NCBI RefSeq assembly: GCF_003945595.2
Contig: NW_024104620.1
Span: 1,336,501 to 1,400,500, forward strand
DNA length: 64,000 nt
Direction of reading: 5' to 3'
Source of the DNA: Pipra filicauda
Taxonomy: Eukaryota > Chordata > Aves > Passeriformes > Pipridae
The notes below the pieces were generated by a model. The model saw only the letters and a list, made by a program, of their open reading frames with translations. It was not told the DNA's origin and ran no database searches. Positions 25,758 through 37,410 of this stretch are shown here, piece after piece (position 1 is the first letter of the stretch; each line of letters opens with the position of its first letter). A program made the position numbers and the translations under genes.

Positions 25758-27403
25758 TCCTCTTCTCCCTTAAACTTCTTGTGGTTCGAGGCATGAGCCT
25801 CTTTTTAACCTGGAATCAGTCTGGCTTTATTTAATGGTTGCAACGGATCCATGGATGCGACTGGTTGGGTACTGCCTCCAGGACTGTGTTAAACTTAATT
25901 TAATCAGAAAAGGAAAACCTGTTATCTGTTTGGAGATAAACCTTGCTGCCAATGCAGGGACCAGTGGCTGGCAGCCACAGGCCAGGGACAGCAGCAGCAC
26001 TGGCCAGGCCAGCGCTGGGAGCTTTGGGAAAGAAAAGTCCCTATTAAGATGCTGTCAGTGCCTGGAGCTGTGGCTTGGTGCAGTCAAGCATGTTCTGTGT
26101 TTCACATTTTGTTTGATATTAGACACTATGTCTGCTATGTGATTTGTTTCTATTAATGATCTTTGATTTTCTTATCAGCTTTGCTTACTTTTTTTTTCCG
26201 TAAAACTTTGGATCAGGTTTCTAAGGCAAAAAAAATATTAGTGGAGCTTTTTTTTTTCCCTTGCTGACACTGAAACAATGAATATGGATCAGAATTTTAA
26301 TTTCCTTTTTTTACCACATCCATTTGCTTGATAGAGCAATCTTGCCAGCCTAGTTTTACTTTGATAAACCTAATAAGGAAAAAGCACTTTCCACCTCCAT
26401 ATTATTTTATGCCTTGTTTGTGACTTCAGCATTCCTTATACAGGTTTAAAGACAATTTATTCTTTACTGCCCTTGAGTCATTTCGGGAGAGCATTTGTGT
26501 TTTTCCGACATAAAAATGTCCTCCTATAACGTGATGAATATTAAATAGGTGCTTGAATGAAAATGAATCAGCGTGCTCCGACCTGACAGCTCCATTTATC
26601 GCAGCGTGACTGGGTGGGAGCCAAAATGTCAGCATTGTCCTGCCATGGATGCAGGGCCATGCACCCCAATTACTTCATCAAATGACCAATTTCACGAATG
26701 GTCCCTTCTGTCCTGCTTTCCTAAGGAGTCATTTGCTGTTTTCAGCTCCTCTGTTGCCACCTGCATAGAGTGGGGCTGGCCCAGGGTGGCTCTGCCAGCA
26801 GGCATGAGGGGAAACATCTGGGTTCATTTGTGAGGGTGATGTGCTGCTTGTAGTGAGCCTGATGGTTTTGCTCTTTTGATGTGACCAGGCAAGAGGGATC
26901 AGACCCTGCTGTGCCAGCGGCTCCCCAGATCACTCATTTCTCCACGTGAGGGGGCCAGGGATGAGCACTAGAAGGAAGAGCAGCAGCTTGGGAGGGTGAA
27001 ATACCCTGGGGAGATTCAAAGGCCAAGGGAGGGAGGGGGGACTCTGCTGATGAGCAGAGGAGGAATTGGTGGGTCCCTTGCAGAGCTGTGTGTGCTCCTC
27101 AGCCCCTTTCCTGGCAATCCATGTGAGGGTGGGCTGTGAGCGCTGTCAGGAAGCACAGGGGGATGAGAGGGCTGCAGGCAGGGCTGGAGCCCATCACCTG
27201 CTGGTTCCCCCCTCTGCAGGAGAGCTCAGCTACCGTGTGTCATGTGTCCCCCCGTGAATCACCCCTTCCAGACAGGAAAAGGACTAGCTGGGATATTTTC
27301 TCCTGCTACCAAGACAACAAGCTGACACCCTCCTACTATTAAGAAGAATTATGGGGAGGTGAAATTCTTTTTCATTCCTGTACTCCAAGGACAAGGAATG
27401 TCC

Positions 27404-27643
27404 AAGGAATGTGAGGTTCAGATTAGGTATTAGGAAAAATTACTTCAACAATAGGGTGGTCAGGCATTGGAACAAGCTTCCCAAGGAAGGGGTGGAGTCA
27501 CCATCTTTGGAAGTGTTCAAAAGGCATGAGGATGTGGCACTTTAGTATATGGTTTAATGGGGAACATGGTGGTGCTGGGTTAACAGTTGGACTTGATGGT
27601 CTTGGAGGTCTTTTCCAAGCTCTGCAATTCTGTGATTCTGTGA
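27404..27643 (+). mobile_element. CR1 LINE, 3' end fragment
   Basis: It shows the CR1 3' region, with TTAGGAAAAATTACTTCAAC, GGTGGAGTCACCATC and TTAACAGTTGGACTTGATGG. It ends in a CTGTGATTCTGTGA tail. Confidence 0.9.
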
Positions 27644-29032
27644 CAGTCCTGGAAGTGTTGCCTTCCCTAACCTGTAATGTGTTCAGTCACTGTTCATGCA
27701 CAGAGCTGTTGTTGAGGTGTGAACTCTCTCATTCCTTGTGGATACATCCAACTACTCTCCACTCTCCATGTGGAGGGTGAAGCAGAGACACCCACCTTAC
27801 ACACAGAGCAGCATTTCATACCAGTGCTGCCTGGAGCACTGGCATTCACATTCATGAGGTCTTCCAGCAAATTCCAATTCTTCTCTCCCAGATACGTAAC
27901 ATTTTTAATGTTTATAAGAGTTGATTTGTCTTCAGGGTTAAAATGGAGCAAAATTATTTCCTCTGGGGTCTGAGCAGCATGGCATGGACTGGAAACAATG
28001 CACTAACCCTTGACTATGGTGCAGAACTGCTGGTGCAGCACACCCCTGTGCGCAGGCTGAGTTCGTACACAGGCTTCAGTGGCAGCTTTCTTTTGTTCCT
28101 TCTTCCCTCCAGCACTTTACAAGTCAAGAATTCCATTGTGGATATGTTACATATGTAACTGTGAGCATATTTTTAAGTGTTTGCACTGTCAGAAAGAAAA
28201 TGTAACATGTTCTTAATAATTTTCTTCCTCCTTTAGCTCATGGATGGGTTTTGCTGCTCTCCTTCCAGATGTACTTAACTCGCTCCAGATGCTCTCATTT
28301 CCCTGGGTTACACCTTTTCCAAATACAGATGCAGGTCCTGTCCCAGTGGTGATACAAGCCACTGAATGACTAAAGGTGATGGTGCCATTGCAAAGGAGTG
28401 GCAGATGCCTGAAGTGGCCTTTCTGTGCTGCAGCTGATGATGAAGGTGATGGGGTGATTTATGTCATGTGGTACAGACTGGGTTTATTATTCTTTTCTCT
28501 CTAGTTTTTTCTCTGAATGCTACATTCCATGAGTTCATATTGCATTTGCTTCTGTTCCATTTGGAAAGCAGTGGAAGGATGGCTGTGCTAATAGGATGTA
28601 ACACAAGTGCCCTTGCTGTGTAAAACATGCTCATGTTTTGAAAACTGCTTTTCCATTTGGGAAGTATTTTTTTTTAAGGAATAGAAAAATTACTATATCT
28701 GCACTACCTATAAATGCAGGGGGATGCCCAGATTAATTATCTCTTGCTTTAGCCACAATGGCTGTGTAATGGTGCAGAAAAAATAGCATAAATATGCCCA
28801 AGATTATTTTAACTAACACATTCTCTTGGTTGAAATAAAAAGCCTGTCACGTAGGGAAGTTCCTTGGCCACTCACATTAGTAAATATGACTCTCCCAACC
28901 ACACTGGCCTGGCCTGCTCTGAGACCTCCTTGTGCTCATCCCTGCCCATTGCCTTGCTCATCTGGCAGTTCTGCATTTCATTTTATAGGAGTGAGAGAAT
29001 TGGCAGTATCCTTATTGTTCCGCATTAATAAA

Positions 29033-29051
29033 TTATATATATATATATATA
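29033..29051. repeat. (TA)n microsatellite
   Basis: This is a run of alternating T and A, about nine units, followed by a short A run. Confidence 0.95.
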
Positions 29052-29131
29052 AAAAAAGTATTAAGCAATAATAGATCTGACAGAGCTAATGTACTAAGAT
29101 CTAGAGGAGTGTTAGCCAAAATAGTGTATAT

Positions 29132-29213
29132 TTCATAGAATCATTGAATCACAGAATGGTTTGGGTTGGAAGGGACTTTAAGGATCGTCTAGTTCCAACC
29201 CCCTGCCATGGGG
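29132..29213 (-). mobile_element. CR1 LINE, short 3' fragment, reverse orientation
   Basis: TCATAGAATCATTGAATCAC followed by TTTGGGTTGGAAGGGACTTT and AGTTCCAACCCCCTGCCATG is the terminal 80 bp of a CR1 in reverse. Confidence 0.93.
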
Positions 29214-29817
29214 ATTTAGTACGAAAAAAATACACTGCAATAAACCCAGTGTGAATGTAGCAAAGCAAATGAAGATTCATAGTGATTCCCTGCACCAGTC
29301 AAGACTACAAAAAAAACCAGTGGGAAAACATCCACACTCAATAGAGACACATCCTATTCCAATTTGTCAAGGCTGTTAAAGGTAAGAGCAGCTTTGCTTT
29401 GCCTCGAGGCCAGGCTGGACTCACACAGAGCCTGTGAGCCTGAGCTTGTTTGTCTGCCCTGATGAATGGCTTGGGTTTATTTTAAAAATTGGCTTCCCAG
29501 ATCTTCCAGGGACCCTTGAAGAAGTCAAGCCCTGGCCCCACAGTGTGTCTCATCATTGTGTGGCCGTGGGGTGAGGTGGGTGACAGCAGCCTCCTGGGGC
29601 TCACAGGCACAGGTGTGGTCACAGAGCAGGCAGTGGAGATGGGGCCAACGTGGGGTCACCTCGGGGAGCTGTGGAGAAGCTCTTGTCCCTTGAGGAGCTG
29701 TACTGAGAGCAGCAAAAAGGGGTACTGTCGGGAGCCGGCAGTGAAGTCAGCCCTGGCGTGGTAAGCATCACTAGAATGGTGGCAGAGCTCTGCACCACTT
29801 TTAGTGCTCTGGGTTTT

Positions 29818-30901
29818 TGTGGTGGGTTGACCTTGGCTGGATGCTAGGTACCCACTAAAGCCACTCTCTCACTTCCCTCTGCAAGTGGACAGAGGAGAGA
29901 AGGGTTTCATGAGTCAAGGATCAAGACAGACCCATTACAAATCACTGTTACAGACAAAACAGACTCAAAGTGGGGATATTAATTAAATTTATTACTAACA
30001 GAGCAGGAGAATGAGAACTAAAATAAATCTTAAAAACACCTTCCCCCACCCCTCCCTCCTTGCCAAGTTCTACCTCCTCCCCCCACGGCACAAGGAGATG
30101 GGGAATGGGAATTAAGGTCAGTTCATCACAGGTTGTTTTCTGCTGCTGCTCAGGGAGAGGAGTTCTTCCCCTGCTCCCTGTGGGGTCCTTGCCATGGGAG
30201 ACAGTCCTTCATGAACCTCTCCAGTGTAAGTCCATCCCACGGGCAACAGTTCTTCACAAACTGCTGCCACGTGGGTCACTTCTCCATGGGGTGCAGTCCT
30301 TCAGGCACAGGCTGCCCCAACATGGGTCCCCCACAGGAAAACAAGTCCTACCATGAAAACCTGCTCCAGTGTGGGCTTCCCTCTCCTGGGGTGCAGGTCT
30401 CCAGCAGGACCCTGCTTCATCCTGGGCCTCCCATGGGGTCACAGCCTCCTTCATACATCCCCCTGGTCTAGCATGGGTTCCTCCGTGGGCTGCAGGGGGG
30501 TCTCTGCACCCCAATGGTCCCCCATGGGCTGCAGGGGCACAGCTGTTCCACCCTGGTCTGCATCATGGGCTGCAGGGGAACCTCAGCTCCGGAGCCTGGA
30601 GCACCTCCTGCCCCTCCTTCTGCACTGACCTTGGTGTCTGCAGAGTTGTTCACCTGGTTCTCCCTCCACTCTTCTCTGGCTGCAATTTTCATCTGCACAA
30701 TAACTTATTTTTTCCTTCTTAAATGTGTTGTCACAGAGGTGTTACTGTCATTCCTGATGGGCTCAGCCTTGGCCAGTGGTGGGTCCATCCTGGAGCCGAC
30801 TGGCATTGGCTCTGCCAGACATGGAGGAAGCTTCCAGCAGCTTCTCACAGAAGCCTTGTAGCCCTCACACTACCAAAACCTTGCCACACAAACCCAATAG
30901 A
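29818..30901 (-). mobile_element. Solo LTR of an endogenous retrovirus (ERVL-like), 5-bp target duplication
   Basis: A 1084-bp element begins TGTGGTGGGTTGACC and ends ACACAAACCCAATAGA on the + strand. These are the ends of an LTR I know as abundant in songbird genomes. Both sides carry GTTTT (29813-29817 and 30902-30906), a 5-bp target duplication as usual for ERVL-type integration. The transcribed strand is probably minus: in that reading a CCAAT box (near 30800-30812), a TATTTAAG-like box (complement of about 30716-30724) and an AATAAA (complement of about 29981-29988) come in the correct order. Internal GGGCTGCAGGGG units repeat around 30488-30575. No retroviral genes are inside. The terminal dinucleotide has decayed (GA instead of CA). 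Confidence 0.88.
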
Positions 30902-31084
30902 GTTTTTAACACCTTTTTCAAGCTGCTGTTTCTTTCGGAAGCACCAGTCTTTGCACATGGCAAGACCTCTCCAAACTCTTACTTTGGAGTGCATATAAAG
31001 GCATGGAAAAGTAAAAAATGCAGCATTAATTGCATTAGAATCAGTTTAGTATATCACAAAACAGCAGTAAAGCAGGTCCCTCCT

Positions 31085-31375
31085 CTATTTTGCTGCCTGT
31101 AAGCTCTTGTAAAGGTGTTTTGCCACCTTGCTGTGATGGCAATAAGCCTTTAACTGAACAAATTGATCCTGAGATACTGGAGTTTGTACCTTGTTTGCTG
31201 CCGCCTTTCCTGCTGTTTCCATCCTGGCTCTGGGAAGGTACAAATAATGAATTAACTGCTGGATAAGCCCTGTGCTCCCCTGAGCAATTATTCTGGCTTC
31301 TGGCATAGCAGACCCAATTTGTCCTGCAGTAAGTACAATTTTCTGAGAAGTTAGTTCTGGTTCAGGCACTAGTCA
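31085..31375 (-). pseudogene. Unidentified antisense open frame beside the solo LTR
   Basis: A minus-strand frame of about 96 codons runs from just after a TGA near 31376 to the TAG at 31085-31087. Composition is protein-like, for example SQKIVLTAGQIGSAMPEARI and LIQQLIHYLYLPRARM. Inside, TTACTGCAG|G and AACAAG|GTACAA look like a splice acceptor and donor enclosing about 45 codons. I do not recognise the family. It lies outside the LTR target duplication, so it is not simply internal sequence of that provirus. It could be an older mobile-element remnant, an exon of an unknown gene, or chance. Confidence 0.25.
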
Positions 31376-32077
31376 TCCACATCTGTGTGGCACAGGTATT
31401 TTTGGGGGGAGGAGCCAGTTGTGAGTCAAGCTGTCAAACTGGCACGTGAAAAAGCCCATCTTCAGAGTGCCATGGTGCTTTTGGGGATTCAAATGCACTT
31501 CCAGCTGTGTGTGGCATTAACTCAATTAGTGGAGAGAGAAACAGCATAAAATGTGCAATGATCTTGAGCACTTGGATGCTGTGTTTGAAACCCTTGCTTC
31601 CCCATCTCTGGAAGATCAGCACTAATGATTTAACATGAATTTAAATCTCAAATATGTAATGTTTATTTGCAGAAGGTGCTGTAGGCTGGGAATGGAGGTG
31701 CTGGTTAAAAGGTGATTTCCTACATCTGCTTCTGGGCAAGAAATGTCAATAGATAGTTACAAGGCAAATCATGCCAAATAGTATTTGAGCAGCAGCTGGC
31801 ACACAGCTGGTAGGCACCTGTAAGCCTGAGACACACCTATACACCAGCTGAAAGAGGAGATCATGGTACTGACTGGGAGATCCCAGCCTGGAGGTGCTGA
31901 CTTGCTGAAGGCTTTTCTCCCTGTGTTTTAGCTTCAGGATGCTCAAAAAAGGTATAAAACAGGGCAGAGTTGGACACAAGCTCCTAATCTTTCTGTTCAT
32001 CAGGTTTATGGACCAGAATTGTGTACAACAGTGGATAGGCTTTGCTCATTTTTCTGTTGCAAAGAAATCAGTGAGAT

Positions 32078-32215
32078 GAAGACAGGCTGAGAAAGATGGG
32101 GTTGTTCAGCCTGGAGAAGAGAAGGCTCTGGTGAGGTCTTAGAACCTTCTCTAGGGCTTAAAGGGGTTACATGAGAGCTGGAGAGGCCAGTTTGGGCAGG
32201 TCTTGTGAAAGACCT
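32078..32215 (+). mobile_element. CR1 LINE fragment, internal part of the 3' region
   Basis: GGGGTTGTTCAGCCTGGAGA followed by AGAGAAGGCTCTGGTGAGG and GAGAGCTGGAGAGG follows the CR1 order but is diverged. The 3' tail is missing. Confidence 0.75.
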
Positions 32216-34764
32216 TTTTTTCACCCTAGATAAGCCTTTTATTAGCATGAGCAGCATGAAACCCTCAAACCAGCTTGTCTCCAGAGTGTTTGACTTGCAC
32301 AACAGTGGTGGGACCTGTGTGCACAGCCTAAGGATGCCAGTGGTCCTCCCAGACCTGTGCATCAGCTCCTCAGCTCAGAGCCCTGGGCCTGGTTGAGGTG
32401 TAGGGCAGCTGGGGGTGGGCACTGAGTGGAGTCTGACTATTGGTCAGAGGTGAGCTGCCTGGAGTGTCCTCAGGCATCACCTGCACATCAGAGTGTGCCC
32501 TGACTGCTAATGGCCTCTTAGGGGAAAAGAGGAGAAAATAGCTGTTCGGTATCTTCCCTCTGAGATCCAGGTTATTGAGTGCACAGCAACGGGAAGAGCT
32601 CCTCCCCCAGACAGGGATCTGCAGCAGGTATAATAATCCCAGTTTTCCTGCCCTGGACTGGGCGAGAAACTTGGCAAATTGCCTCTTTGCTGACTCTGTT
32701 AGAGGTTTGTTAGAGTTTCTGCACCAGCTCCATCACTCTAACCAGTTTCCTTCTTTGCATAATGTTTTGATGAGTCAAAATTGCCTGGTGTGTTAAAACA
32801 AATGATCTCTGCACACAACAATAACTATCTGCATAATTGGTGTTAATCACTGCTGAAACCTCTGAGCATCTCCAGAATACAACCAATGCCTTGGGTGTAC
32901 ATACCAATAGTTTGGGTGCACATACCCCATACAGAAATGATGTTCCCAATGTCACACTGTTGTCCAAAAAGCAAAGTCAAATACTGAAAGGCTTTGGCAG
33001 TGAGATTTTATGATCTTGTGCCCAATCTTTAAATAGATGCAGAATCACAGTCAGTGTTATATCCTGTTTACTCACTTTGAATATATTATTAAGTGTTTAT
33101 TGGTACCAAAAGAGCATAATTAAATAGCATGTCAACTGCAAATCAACACTATATTGATGAGGGCTTGTGGCACAGGAGATGTGTGAATTTTATTAACGTT
33201 GTCATTTCCAGTCCCCAGCATCATAAAGGACTTGGACATTTCCGATTACAGTTGCAGATCTACCTTAGCATTGCTAAAGCAATCACAGTGTGGGAAATTA
33301 GGTGTAAACTGAAAAATAATTAAAGGCCTGGTGACAACTTGATAACACTGAATAATTGAAGTGTTGGTAACAAATCTTGAATTCTAATTTTCTCAGTGTA
33401 GTTGATACTAGTAATTGAGATCAAAAGCATCTTAACTGCTTTTGGGAAAGCTCACTCACATATGTACCATGTAAGGAGGGGAAGGAAAAGAGATGAAAAC
33501 CATAGCTCTGAGTTGTTTGCTAACAGCTCAGAATTCCACTAAATCTTGCAGATGGAATGTGCCAGAGCCAACCGAGCTGCTTCCCTCCAGTGCTCTTGGA
33601 AGAGCATCAAGATGCTGGAGATACCTCCAGGAGCCCCTGCAATGTTATAGATATATTTAGGATACACTCCTTAGGGAATACGTGAGTGCAAGTGATCAGG
33701 GATATTCACTTTAAAGGAGATGGCCACTGCCTGGGGCCAAACATGAGATCTGCAGCATGGACAGGGGCTGTGCAGGGGTGGTGCTCATGGCACAAGCCAC
33801 GGGGCACAATTCGTTTCAGAGAGCAGGGATGTCTGGGTTTCACCAGGGGTGCTTCATTTGCTTTTGTTTCCTGGGATTTTTGAAGCAGTTATGGTCTTGA
33901 TCCATTGATGTTGCTGAGATGTTTGGTCCTTCATGACTCTTCACACCTGCTTGGTGCTGTGGGTCACCTCCCAGCTCAGCAGTTGGACCCTTTCTGGGGT
34001 AAGCGGTTAAAATCTCGCTGGGGGAAAAGGAAATGAGGTTTTGTGGCCACATAAGAGAGCAAGGACAGAGGAGGGAGCTGAGGCCATCAGGACTTGTCAT
34101 CAGCTTGGTGGCCATGAAGGACTTATGTGCAATAAAAATTACAGTTGCTGTAATGATGACTTAAATAGCATCCTTGTCTGAAAAGATAGTAAATACCTTA
34201 ATGTTGCCCAGAGTTCATCCTGTGCATTTTCACCTGTGCAGGTAGCTGGGCCTGCTGGGGCCTGTCCTGGACCCCTCTACTGGCCACAGTCACCCCACAA
34301 GGGTGACACAGGGCTGGCTCTGATCTGTGCTGTGTTCCAGAGTATCCACCCCAGCTGGATCTGGCCAGGGTGAGGGACTCAGGGAGGAGCCCAGCAGAAA
34401 TTAGTCATAGCCGGGGGGAATGACAGGGGTGCAAACAGCTCCTAGAAGATCCTTTTTTTTAAGATCAATATTCAGGTAAAAATAAATAAACCGCTGAGGT
34501 ATGTTACAATTGTGCACAGCTTAAAACTGGACAATGTCCAGCATTTTGCAAGGTGATAGAAAGTTGCCTGTGCTTGATGTTTGCAGTAAGAGAACCCCAT
34601 TTTTTTCTTGTATATTTATCCATGTGAACATAGGCAATTTTGAAATTACCTCTGCTCACGATGATGAAACTAGTCATTACTGTACATTTTTGTTTGTCTA
34701 ATAAAACTGTACTATGATATTTTGACATAATTTAAAATCTGTATTTAAATAAAACTGTTGGAGG

Positions 34765-34916
34765 CTGTAAGTCACCATCCCTGGAGGCATTTAAAAGACA
34801 TGTAGATGTTGCACTTGGGGACATGGTTTAGTGGTGAGCTTGGCAGTGCTGGGTTAATGGTTGGGCTCGATGATCTTAAAGGTCTTTGTCAATCTAGATA
34901 ATTAAATGATCCTGTG
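34765..34916 (+). mobile_element. CR1 LINE, 3' end fragment
   Basis: TCACCATCCCTGGAGGCATT, ACTTGGGGACATGGTTTAGT and TGGGTTAATGGTTGGGCTCG match the CR1 3' end. It ends in a worn AAATGATCCTGTGG tail. Confidence 0.9.
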
Positions 34917-37402
34917 GCTCCAAAGAGCTGAAAAGCTGAGCATCTCCCTCACTGTCTTTTTCCCATTGGCAATATGTGACAAAAGAGCTCCTTCCCCTGC
35001 ATCTCATGTCATGGCATTCATCTGTGAGTGTTTATTGATCAGCTCCATCGAACTGAATTTGACAGTGAGCACAGCATTGTTATCTCATCTGAGAGTGGGG
35101 AGCATGTAACTTGCAGGGAAGAGCATTTCGGCTCTGGTTACATGTTTAGAACTGGAAGCAAGTGCCTTATCTCCTCTGATATCTCATCCACTTCTGATCC
35201 CTTGTTTATTATCTTAATATCCTTTGTATCCCACCTGCCCCCTCATTTGGAAGCTCTTTGAATCAGGTATCGGCTTTGCTATTCCGTGTTCATTTGGGAT
35301 TCCAGCAAAAGTCAAACTGTAAATAGCAAACAAAAGGAGGAGGTGTTTCTGTAGGACTGGGACACTAGAGGATGCTTGAGGAGAGACTACACACCCAGTT
35401 GTTGGCTACCTTCCCAAAGACTAGGAGATGTTGGGATGAAATAAGGCACAGACTTTGCTCCAAGGGACTGATATTCTCAGAGACCAAAAACAAGAGCTGT
35501 TGGGAGGCCAGGAGGAAAAAGAAAAGACTTTGCTGAGGTCCTGCAGAAGAGATCAGCAGCTCCTCTGCTGCATGGCGTGCCATCTTCTACAGCAGACCTA
35601 TGCCCACATTTACTGAGTTTGCTAAATATTCCTGTAGTTTAAGCAGTCTCTCCTAAGAGCTGCTGCTGGAGCAGATAGGACAGGGCATGCAGGAGGCACC
35701 TGAGGCCATGCCCACACTGGGGCAAGAACATGCCAGCCTTGAGCACACTGCAGATGTTGTCAGTGTCCCGTGGCAGGACAGGGCCCTGCAGGCACTTGCT
35801 GCTGCATTTTGGGGATACCTGCAATGCCAGGGGGAGCAGCAGCAATTGGGGGTGGGCACATCCTGCACATCATCAGCTTCAGGTGTGTGGTTCTTGCCAT
35901 GGTGCAAAGCCAAGGGCAGGACAAAGGTATATTTTCCAGGCAAAGGTTTTCCCAGGGTTTGGCTTTGCTGGCTCTGTAGGAGCCGAGTGGCACAACAGCA
36001 GATTGTAAAGGGACGCAGGCCCTGTAACTCTATCAGTTTTGATCAATTTTTCAGTCGAGTAAGTAATACACCAGAGAGTGTGTCAACGTGCTTTATGGAG
36101 GTCTGCAAGTGCCTACCATGGCTAATCCATAAAGCTCAAATGGTTTCCTGGAAAACAGACATTTTGTTGTCACCATGAGGAAACTACTAAGCAGTGAGAA
36201 AAAAAACACAGAAGAAAAATAGATGGATTCTGCAGTACCTGCTGAGCTGCTGGGAACACTCTGGTGGGGAAGGTGTGCACCTGATGGGCTCCAGGCTGGT
36301 GCCTGTGGTGTCCAACAGTGAGAGTGTGCAGGGACAAAGCCACTGCTGCCATCCCAGTGCTCCTTCAACCCCTCTACCCTCTCACTCAGGAAAAGCAACT
36401 GCACTTCTGTTTATGTTTAATGAAATATAGCAATCAGTTTTCAGCAATTAGTGGAGATGCAATTGAACCCACCAAACAGTCCCCACTGCCTCTGCCCTCC
36501 CAACCCTTAAAACATGGATTGCCATGAACTGGCAGCATTAGCTCCATGTTTCAAGTATATGGAGTAGGAAAGATATTTAGTCATTTAAACATTTGAATGG
36601 TTGTCCCAGTCTTCTGAATTTAATATGATAAAAACTTAGTTTTCTTTTAGGGTATTTACCAGAGCTTTTTTTCTCAGACTCACCAAGACACCCTGACACC
36701 CACTCTCTCTCCCTTGCCAACCACTGAAAGTTTCATTAAATTGCTTTAAAATTAATAATTTTTGTATTTCTTTCAAAGCATCTTCTGTGTTTTGAACCCT
36801 GGAGTGTGTTTTGGGTGCCTTAACATGCCTCTGAATCTGGAATTTTACTGTTAAAAGTTTGCTAGAAGAGGGTTTTTTTTACATTCACCTGACTGCAAGA
36901 GCAGGGAATTAATATAAGCACCAAATATCTTGATACTTAAGGTAAAATAGTAAGAGTGGATGGTCACTGCAGAAGCCCAAGGTTACTGGAGGTCAGAGCT
37001 GACATTTACTGTATGACTGGAGCCCTCCTCATTCCCTACTCCCATAGCATTGCTTATGCATTGCACGAACTCCTGCAGCCTATATGTGCTCGTGGTATAC
37101 ATCTGTGGAGTGCTTCTGCCCTGGAGAGCAGGGTTGATCCTGCCTACACCTCCGCCAAACCAATTTTCCTGACTTTATCTCTCTTATTCATAGGAGAACT
37201 AGGGCTTTCAAAGGAGGAGAAACTAAAAAAAAAAGCAAAAAAAAATACCCAGAGGTTTGACTATTGAGCCTGAGGAAATCTCCTGGCTTTTTTCCACAGT
37301 AATCATTCCAAAGTATGGACATTTTCAGAGATTACCAGCTTGCTGAATACACTTTTTTCTCCCCACTGTGTTCAATATAAAGTGCTTTTCCTTTCCACAG
37401 CC

Positions 37403-37410
37403 TATAAAAG
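37403..37410 (+). promoter_or_regulatory. Candidate TATA box of a small transcription unit
   Basis: TATAAAAG in the context CCTATAAAAGAAGAC is a close match to the vertebrate TATA consensus. It stands 2.1 kb upstream of the 82-codon frame at 39531 and could serve it through a spliced leader. This is inference only. Confidence 0.25.

Larger units (their letters stand above)
17791..29131. other. Intergenic sequence between THSD7B and HNMT, left part
   Basis: I see no gene here. It holds the CR1 fragments at 18735, 20678, 24915 and 27404 and unique AT-rich sequence between them. The stretch 26450-26640 looks unusually CpG-containing and non-repetitive for intergenic DNA (see findings). Confidence 0.7.
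30907..37400. other. Intergenic sequence, middle part
   Basis: Apart from the antisense frame at 31085-31375 and CR1 pieces at 32078 and 34765, this is unique non-coding sequence without a recognisable gene. Confidence 0.65.

Noticed and set aside
30060..30861. Several 90-118-codon frames on both strands
   Set aside because: They lie inside the solo LTR and come from its GC-rich repeated units, not from a retroviral gene.
35687..36178. 163-codon + frame in the intergenic region
   Set aside because: Overlapping frames of similar length occur on both strands here. Composition is low-complexity with no motif and no splice or poly(A) context.
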